NCBI GenBank assembly: GCA_029298735.1
Contig: JANSLP010000020.1
Span: forward strand, 175,900 to 239,899
Direction of reading: 5' to 3'
From: Ophiostoma sp. CBS 140.51
Lineage: Eukaryota > Ascomycota > Sordariomycetes > Ophiostomatales > Ophiostomataceae
Length of the DNA stretch: 64,000 nt
Both the position numbers and the translations under genes were made by a program. Each line of letters opens with the position of its first letter. Position 1 is the first letter of the stretch. A model generated the notes under the pieces. It was not told where the DNA came from. It worked only from the letters and a program-made list of their open reading frames with translations, and searched no databases. Positions 56,457 to 64,000 of this stretch are shown piece after piece.

Positions 56457-58664
56457 ATGGTCACCTTTCCAGGCATGGCCTCCATGGCCTCTTCTTTCAT
56501 TCAGACAACAACAGAGTCAGGGCACTCCACCATGGAGCCCTCAGACGAGAATGTCGGCCCAGCACTCATCATCTCCTCCTCTGTCCTCTTATTCCTTGTC
56601 CTCGTCACAACAACATTACGCCTACTCGTCCGAACTCGAAATCGAATGCTCGGCTGGGACGACTTGACTATTGTTCTTGTCGCAATATTATCAGCAGCCC
56701 GTCTCGGTTGCCAAATAGCCCAGGTGCACTACGGCGACGGTCGCCACCGTTACTTTATCGAGAGCGAGGACTACGAGACGGCCAACCGGCTCGGGTGGTA
56801 CGCACTGCTACTCTTTTTCGTGGCCATCTGTCTCATGAAGATTTCCATTTGCTTGCTGCTGCTCCGCATCAAGAACGAGCGGTGGCTGCGGTGGTTGATT
56901 TACGGAATGATGGCTGGTCTCGTGTTGACTAACGGAGGCGTGGTGGTCATCTTGCTGGCAGAGTGCCGTCCAGTCAATGAGTATTGGGACGACGTCGGCA
57001 GCTGTTGGGACCCTCGGGTGAGGGTGTTCAGCATCTACTTGACGATTGGGTATGCCATTTTAACAGACCTGCTTTGTTCGTGTCTGCCGCTGGTCGTGAT
57101 CTGGAAAGTCCGCATCCCGCTCAAGTCGAAGCTGCTCATATGTGGGCTCATGAGTCTGGGGCTGCTTGCAACCGGCTGTGGTATTGGGAGAGCGGCCTCC
57201 CTAACTGTATTAACGACTGATTTTACTTGTAAGTCTCTAACAGTACGTCTTCCCTCTCATCTTACCAAGCTAACTTTCCATCCAGGGGCCTTCTGTATCA
57301 CCGAGATCTGGGCCAACTGCGAACTCTTTGTCGGAATAATTGCTGCCAACCTAGCCCTCTCTCGATCGATCTACATCTATTTCTTCGAAGACAATAGTTC
57401 AGCTCACAGTGGAAGTGGGGGCGGTGGAGGAGGCGCCGGAGGCAACGGCGCAAACAACGGTGCTGTCGGAAGCGGCCCAACCAACGGCCCTAGCAGCGGC
57501 CCTGCCCAGCGTTTGAGCTTCTACGGCTATCAGTCATACGGCCTTACATTTTTTAACAATTTGCATGTGCCCTGGTCATGGAGGAGCAAAAGCTGGCGGT
57601 ATGGCAGGGGCAGAAACAACATCAGCAGCAATACTGGCAGCATCGATCGCCAGCATGTTTTCCGTCGGCAGTCGTCCTACTCACCAAGTCGGATGGTCAG
57701 CTCGGATGGATCGAGATCACGAACGGCGACCATGGAGACAGCAGCCACGGCCACCGGAAGTAGATCTTTGTCGGCACACTTCACACGTACAGTAAGACGA
57801 CTAGCAGAGTCTATCTCTCACAATGTCTTCTTCTGGAGACACCGATCCATGGCTTCGATCCACAATTCCAGTACAGACACGGCAACATCCGCTACTTCGC
57901 AAGAAAAGGGAAAGGCCGTGATCGTTGGCGTTACACCGGTCCACAGTCATGATGGTAGTGTAACCATGGTCGATGGCGTCATTCTGCCCGACAGTGACTC
58001 TGTCGGTCATCGTGGCAGTGTGGTGTCAGAGGTCGTCATAACAGGCGGTCGTGGTCGGGCGCTGGATCGTGACCGAGAGCATGGCCATACCCGGAACGGA
58101 AGGAGTATCAGCAGCAGCACCACAGTAACCAGCCGTCGGCGCAGCAGTCTCTACTATCACCATCATCTAAGCAAACAGCACCCTTATGGCGGTAGTGCGA
58201 CTACAGCAAAGCCGTGGTCTTCTACAATGGCAACGGCCGAGGCTGCTTCCGCTAGCAATGATAGTGGCCTGCCGGCTGGCACCGGTATCATCAAGAAACG
58301 GACCGAGTTCTGGATCTCTGAAGAGGAGCTTGACCGAGCCGATTTTGACGACGACAATGAGGAGGCCTTTGTTGGCAACCCGGACGGTAATGTCGAGAAA
58401 ATGGAGACAAAAGACGAACCCAGTGGTAAAGACAAAGGTGCTGCTGCTGAGCGTGCCTTGGAGTACGTCACATTGTCTGCGTCTCCTCCAGCAAGCTTAC
58501 AACGCAACCGATCTATCTCCAACGCTTCAACTGCAACGGCTGTCGATACCCATGGTGATGCGGATGTCAGCAGCACCAGTGGAATGAGCACAAATCATAA
58601 TAACGGCAGCGAGGTAGATTTGGAGCTCGGTCTACACCCGCCACCAAGAGCGCATCTCTCATGA
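56457..58664 (+). CDS. Fungal rhodopsin-domain (PTH11-like) integral membrane protein
   Basis: Two exons, 56457-57228 and 57286-58664, giving 716 residues. The 57-nt intron (GTAAGT...CCAG with a GCTAAC branch) has no stop and keeps the frame, so it could be mistaken for coding; splicing yields DFTWAFCITEIWANCELF, the usual family sequence before the last helix. Seven transmembrane segments are visible in the first 310 residues, for example LIISSSVLLFLVLVTTTLRL, LTIVLVAILSAARLGC, YALLLFFVAICLMKISICLL and FVGIIAANLALSRSIYIYFF. The WDD motif (LGWDDLTIV) after helix 1 is typical. The last 400 residues are Ser/Gly/Thr/Arg-rich and cytoplasmic in these proteins. From family knowledge, members include PTH11, a surface-sensing receptor-like protein; most are uncharacterised. 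No CFEM domain is seen. Ligand and signalling partner are unknown. Confidence 0.88.
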   Translation: MVTFPGMASMASSFIQTTTESGHSTMEPSDENVGPALIISSSVLLFLVLVTTTLRLLVRTRNRMLGWDDLTIVLVAILSAARLGCQIAQVHYGDGRHRYFIESEDYETANRLGWYALLLFFVAICLMKISICLLLLRIKNERWLRWLIYGMMAGLVLTNGGVVVILLAECRPVNEYWDDVGSCWDPRVRVFSIYLTIGYAILTDLLCSCLPLVVIWKVRIPLKSKLLICGLMSLGLLATGCGIGRAASLTVLTTDFTCKSLTVRLPSHLTKLTFHPGAFCITEIWANCELFVGIIAANLALSRSIYIYFFEDNSSAHSGSGGGGGGAGGNGANNGAVGSGPTNGPSSGPAQRLSFYGYQSYGLTFFNNLHVPWSWRSKSWRYGRGRNNISSNTGSIDRQHVFRRQSSYSPSRMVSSDGSRSRTATMETAATATGSRSLSAHFTRTVRRLAESISHNVFFWRHRSMASIHNSSTDTATSATSQEKGKAVIVGVTPVHSHDGSVTMVDGVILPDSDSVGHRGSVVSEVVITGGRGRALDRDREHGHTRNGRSISSSTTVTSRRRSSLYYHHHLSKQHPYGGSATTAKPWSSTMATAEAASASNDSGLPAGTGIIKKRTEFWISEEELDRADFDDDNEEAFVGNPDGNVEKMETKDEPSGKDKGAAAERALEYVTLSASPPASLQRNRSISNASTATAVDTHGDADVSSTSGMSTNHNNGSEVDLELGLHPPPRAHLS

Positions 58665-59059
58665 AGAGAGATGTGAATGACGACTTACGATATAAACTGC
58701 GGGCTGGATCTGCTTTTTTGATACTTATTTTCATCTTATAATTTAGTCATAGCGAGGCGTTATTAGTTTACTACCATGCATCTATCGTCGTATCATAATG
58801 TTTTTAAAGAATTGTCATAATATTTATGTTTGTTTACGAATTTGGTCTTCTTTTTCATCTTATCACAGACCACAGTTTTCTCTCCATCAAACAAATAACA
58901 AAAAATATATGTGCAAGAATAGTATTTCAATATATCTCCTCCCTTTCATACCTGATAAGGCTATTCTACTCCCATCTTTGTTTCAACGTCTCTCCTTTCT
59001 CCTTTCTCACCATCCCTTCCTCACTGAAACATTGCCGATTCCTATAAAGCCGTCTATAC
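58665..59059. other. Spacer between convergent genes
   Basis: Short A/T-rich stretch holding the 3' ends of the rhodopsin-like gene (+) and the laccase gene (-). No gene is seen. Confidence 0.55.
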
Positions 59060-60980
59060 CTACACGCCAGAGTCATCTTGATGGAAGGGGTCGTTTGCTG
59101 GGTAGTATGCACCCCAAGTGTTGCACTGGCTGTTGATGCTGCTCAAGTCGACTTTGGTCGGAATCGCGCTCAGCTGCTCCAAAAACTGTACACTCAACCC
59201 CTGCGAGACATGCCAGGCCACATGGCAGTGGAAAAGCCACGCACCCGGGTTGTTTGTCTGGAAGGCCACCACCAGCCAGCCCCATGCCGGCAACATCGTT
59301 GTGTCCCGCCGCGTCGGGTTGTTGCCGCGCAGCGTCACAGCATCCGTGGCCGGATTGTACGCACGCAGAGTATTTCCTGGGGCCAAAGGCTGGGCCAGTG
59401 CAGGCGATGCACCCAAGATTAAAATGTCATGGCCGTGCAGGTGAACTGGGTGTGGAATGGGCGAGTTGTTCTGGATGAGCCAGTACGTAGTGACACCGGC
59501 CGTAGGCACAGAAATGACGTTTTCGGGAGCGGGCATGCTGGCCGTCGTGCCGTTCAAAACATACTGCAGTGTCGGCTTGTTCCACGAGACGTTCATGGGT
59601 GAGTTGTTGACGGGCCAAAAGACACGGGCGACGCCATTTTGGGAGAGGATAATATTGGTGTTGAGGGTGTCGGCAGCGTTGGGCGAGAATGTGGAGGCAC
59701 CGGGAGCAGTACGCGAGACAATGGGTGTGAAAAAGCTGGCAGGCGGGTCGGCACAGCTTGGGTCGGGCGGTGCCGTGCCGGCGACAGTGGGTGTCGGCCT
59801 GGCTGGTGCGGCACCCACGTACGACACGATGGCAGCCGGGCGGGGGTTGTTGCTGAGGCCACAAGGGCCTGTGGGCATCGTGACATTAAGCCAGTAGAGG
59901 CCCGAGGCGGCGGTGGCATTGATAATGACATCGTAGCGCTGGCCGACGGCGACGTACAGACTCGTCACAGTCTTGGGCTGCACGGGCACAAAATCGGTGG
60001 CTACAATGGTGAAAGAGTGACCAACAAGCGAGACGGTGTACGTGTTCTCGACAGACGGGTTGACGATGCGTAGCAAATGGGCTTTGCCGGGTGTGAGAGC
60101 AATTGTCTGGTAACTGCCACCACTGCCTTTGGGATTGATGTTCTTGCCATTAAACAGGATATTATCACTTGGTGGTGTAGATCCTGGGAAACCTGGGATG
60201 AAGGGGTTGTTCGGATTGTTGACTCGAGCGAGTGTGGTGTCAACAGGCGCATAATACCAGTCGGAGATGAGAAGAGGACCGAGATCGATATCGTAGTTGG
60301 CCGATGCTGGTCCGTTAATGACAATGGGTCCCAGCACGCCGTTGCCATACTGGGCTGAGAAGTGCGAGTGATACCAAGAGGTTCCATACTGCGTCGCAAG
60401 GAAGGAGTATGTCTTGCTGCCCCCCGGTTTGACCGGGCACTCGGTGATGCCACTCGTGCCGTCATTTTGGTTGGAGTTGAGCTGACGAACACCGTGCCAG
60501 TGGATGGACGTGCTAGAAGGTTGGTGAGTGAGAAGTTTCAAAAAAAATATCATTGAGGGAAGACATACCCGTTGGTCACAAGGTTGTTAATAATCGTCAC
60601 GTTGATGCGGTCACCCCAGTCTGGAGGTCAGTATGGTTGTGGTTGATGAGTATAGAGAGGGTTGACTTACTTGCAGTGATGGTAGGACCTGGGAAGATGC
60701 CATTCACCAACATGGCCTTGGTCTTGATCACACCGTCACCGCCGACATAGTTGTTCACCTCGCTGATAGTGAAGGTATATGTCCGCGTCACACCTGTTGC
60801 AGGTGTGCTCGTCTCGTAGTCTGTTGTGATGCTGAACCCGGACGACCAGCACTGCCGGTTGGTCGCCGTGTTACACGACTGTCTTGGCTGCAACACCTGT
60901 AGCTCTTCGCTGGGAAGAGGCGTCGACAGAGCCAATACAGCGAACAAGGCCACAAGGAGGAGTAGGAAGATATGAGCCAT
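59060..60980 (-). CDS. Secreted ascomycete laccase (multicopper oxidase)
   Basis: Three exons on the minus strand: 60980-60671, 60620-60569 (52 nt) and 60512-59060, giving 604 residues. The N-terminus MAHIFLLLLVALFAVLALST is a clear signal peptide, followed by a propeptide with a dibasic-like QPRQ site. All four copper-binding motifs are present: HWHG, WYHSHF, HPVHLHGHD and LFHCHVAWHVSQGLSVQF. The residue after the last His block is Leu, as in mid- to high-potential enzymes. NWGDRINVTIINNLVTNG is restored only by splicing. The protein ends in DSGV, the C-terminal plug known in ascomycete laccases, usually kept after processing and sitting in the trinuclear-centre channel. From family knowledge, laccases oxidise phenols with reduction of oxygen to water; roles include pigment, lignin-derived phenol breakdown and detoxification. 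The gene converges on the rhodopsin-like gene. Confidence 0.95.
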
Positions 60981-63900
60981 GTTGGAATTGAGAAGTAAGA
61001 TAATCAAACCTAGTAGTAAGAGAGAAGCTTGCTCTATGAACTCAAAGTAAACAAAGGATCGAAAGTGGAAAGCCCTGGAATACTATCAAGGACAAGTCCA
61101 GAGCGAGATATCCCTCTCATTATATATGTGCACATTCGGCTGGTAGCTTCAGGTTTTCCTTTTTTTGGTAATTACACTGTTGATTGATTTTTTTCTTACA
61201 GAAAACCTATATCTTATTTTCGTAATTCTTGCCTTCTTCTGCACAACACAGCATGTCATCCTGCTTACACGGCGTACCTTGCGTATTTCCTCGATCGTTG
61301 CACCCGCCCACCTTTTTTCTTCCTATTTTCGTCTTTGATTAAACTTTGGTCCTCCTCTCATGTTCACATTTTGTTTTTTGTGCCCTGGAAAGAGGCTCAG
61401 CAGCGACACACATACATGTCGTGATGGTTGTCAATGACACGGCATGGGGGATAGGGCGAGCCAAGAACACAGTCCTTGGCAACCCCAGACTATCCTTTTC
61501 TTGGCCCGTCTTTCTCTCTTCTTCTTCTCTTGATTTTCCTTCTTCCGCATCTTCCGCCGGTAGTAGCTGGCAACCTACTTGCAAAATAGACGGCAACTCA
61601 TATCCTGGTCAGCTCTCTCTTTTCCTCCTTCCCTTCCTCTGACATCGACTCCCCGCCTCTCTTCCCACGTGGAGCTGCCACTGGTACCCATTGTTTGGTT
61701 TTCGGTCTTGTCGTCTTGTCGTCATCACCACCAGCATTTATATTCCTAACAAGGAAGCTGATGAAAAGCAAGAGACAGTCCGAGCACACTGAAGCTAGTT
61801 CCTGTGACGATCGTCATCTTGCCAGTCCTTGGATGATGTAGATACGGTTCAACACGACTCTGTGTAAGTCATGATGGTCACCCTCAAGTTGCACCTTCAA
61901 GAAAAGCATGTACGCTCAAAGGAATTATACACACAAAGAGGCAACCGGCCCCCAACAGGACGACTAACATCTGCATCCGTCTCCGGGGCGTTCTTGGTTT
62001 CAGAATACCGAGTCCTGCAGAGTGTGGTGTGCCTCTTGCAGTAGCCCACAATAACTGTCGACTAACAAGTAAGGCACCAAGAATAGCAGAGCGCATGGGA
62101 GAAGGTGAAGTGACCGTCGAGATGGTGTCTGGATGGTAAGGCGGCACGTTGGTATAACTGCAAAGAATCTGGCGCCTTACATATTTTATACCTCAGAGCA
62201 GAGTATGCAATATTTGTGCCACATATGAAATACTTGGGGATGTGTTTATCGAAAAAGACGGCACGAGAAAAGAGCGGCAAGCATGCGGCTTAAGTTTATA
62301 TATGTCCATTTTTTTCATTTATTTTTTTCCTTCTCAAATTTTACTATTCTTTTAATGTCTTTCTGAGCTGTGGTTAATATTCGTCGATACTATATTGAAT
62401 GGGGTGAGAGGTTGTAGAAATAGGACGCTTATTGGGAGCCATTGTCGTTGAGTTGGAAAGACAAGTCTCGGGTCCTTTTCCCCTCCTCTTTTCCAATACG
62501 ACGTAAAGTACACAACTCATGTATGTACCGAATCCTCGCAAAAGCTGGTTCGCATGAAACAACGACGAAAAAAGACGGGCGGCATGACAGCGAACGGGCG
62601 CATCTTTTTTGAGAGCTGAGCGGCTGCGGACCATAGTAAAGTTGACGAATGAGAGAATGATGTCGCGAAAATGAAGAAAAAAGAAAGCACAAGTCGAGCC
62701 AGCACAGCATTCGATGCACTACTTGAACCGGGCAATACGAAGTCGTTAATAGAGCCCTATCTAAATGTGTTCCACCACATTGCTTAAAAATAAGGTGAAG
62801 GCCTCTTTCTTTATTTACAACACTCGTTTTTTATTTGATTGTCATTCGGGGAGAAATTGTTGCTGCTGATCGGCGTGTGCAAACTAAAGAAGAAGCTTAT
62901 GCCCAAGTATATTAAATATTGGTTAGGTTTCCAGGTTCTCGTCACCAGACGCCCGCTAATGTGTGTCTTCATAAGGCTTCCCTTCGCTTGGACCTGGTTG
63001 TGGCCGATTGGTGTGGATGGGCTGTGCCGCTCGGCGATTGCACATCATTGAGTTTACAGCCCGAACTTTCTTTTACTTTCTATCAAACTACACACATAGA
63101 AATCACAAACAAATAACAAAAGCTGTGAATTGATCCAAAGGCATATTAAGAATATGTAGGAAGTATGGCTCGCTTACACATCTGCCGTTCCCTTCTTCTA
63201 ACAAATGTCAACATGACCAATCCCCAGTTACGATTTAGAATGGCTCTTTTGTGGCGTTGCTTGGGTTTCCTTTCCTTCCACATACTTCTACACGCATACT
63301 AAAAAATAACAGTCTCGGCCCTTCTCTCTTGTCACCGAGCCGCTTCTCTGTCTCTTTCGAGTATAGCTTTTACCTTGGCCCTCTTGTCCCAAGCCACAGC
63401 GGTAAAGAGGCCCGGTAGTTCCTCTTCAATTGTTTATCATGTATTTTGTATAGAAAGTGATGGATTCAAGAGCGTAATGAAGATGTAAGAAAAGCAAGTC
63501 CGGAAATACCCATGCTGGTGGAAAGGATAAGTGGCCAATACGGGAAGAAGCGAGCACATGGCCACCCCTCGGGACAAACCTTGTTTTTATATTGCTGCAA
63601 GTAATTTAGAGCAGTCATAAATAGATGAAGGCAGAAGGATCACGAAAAGTAACAGCAATTCTTGTCTGTTGAACTCCATGTCATGCTATATGTAGAAGTT
63701 GTGCTCCATACGAATCCAGATGCTGCTGTGTCATGTATTTGAAGAGCACAGCGTATTGTAATACACAGTAGTAATGGCCATCGTGGACAATGCAATAGTG
63801 TTTTATCTATGTTTTTTTAATATAGAATTTACTTCAAATTAGTAAACTTTGATTTCTACCAACCCACACGGTTATGAATATTATATTTAGTCATTAGTCT

Positions 63901-64000
63901 TAGAGAGAAATCTGCGCTGCAGAGAAACCAGTCGATGGCTGTTGAGTCGAGTCGAAGAAAAAGGCGTAAATTAAGGAGTGAAGAGAAAGAAAGTCGAAAG
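60981..64000. other. Laccase upstream region and gene-free right flank
   Basis: The first few hundred bases upstream of the laccase start are its promoter and leader. From about 61100 to the window end I find no convincing gene: open frames are short (below about 100 codons), A/T-rich and lack codon bias. The end of the window does not cut into a recognisable coding region. Confidence 0.5.

Overview
The window looks like nuclear DNA of a filamentous ascomycete (Pezizomycotina, most likely Sordariomycetes). The evidence is short GT-AG introns, often with a CTAAC-type branch site, C/G-ending codons in real exons, pyrimidine-rich leaders, long gene-free spacers and an ascomycete gene set (Hog1 MAP kinase, FarA/CTF1, QUTR, fungal rhodopsin-like protein, laccase). 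I cannot name the species. I see no operon, CRISPR, plasmid, phage or transposon feature and no convincing tRNA or rRNA gene.

I support 17 protein-coding genes, rebuilt across introns. Left third: Hog1-type MAP kinase (+), Avl9 secretory protein (+), FarA/CTF1-type Zn2Cys6 regulator (-), mitochondrial K+/H+ exchange protein (-), Srf1-like membrane protein (+), AreB/ASD-4-type GATA factor (-), KRR1 ribosome-assembly factor (+) and a zinc-type alcohol dehydrogenase-like oxidoreductase (-). Middle: YeeE/YedE-type sulfur-compound permease (+), RidA-family protein (-), an unassigned Zn2Cys6 factor (-) facing a QUTR-type quinate repressor (+), and a Swi5/Ace2-type C2H2 factor (-). Right third: CBS-PB1 tail-anchored protein (+), mitochondrial ribosomal protein uS2m (+), PTH11/rhodopsin-like membrane protein (+) and a secreted laccase (-).

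The genes do not form an obvious pathway cluster. There are four sequence-specific regulators plus a quinate-repressor homologue and a stress kinase, so the region is rich in regulation. Regulators sit behind long spacers (1.6 to 5.1 kb) that carry purine/pyrimidine tracts and, upstream of the GATA factor, a cluster of GATA motifs. Both Zn2Cys6 genes have their DNA-binding domain cut into very short exons (25, 18 and 37 nt), which simple gene prediction would miss. I found no clear sign of a wholly new system. The best leads are the microexon-split zinc clusters, the two possible C-termini of the FarA-like protein, the divergent Zn2Cys6/QUTR pair, and the GATA-rich promoter of the GATA gene.
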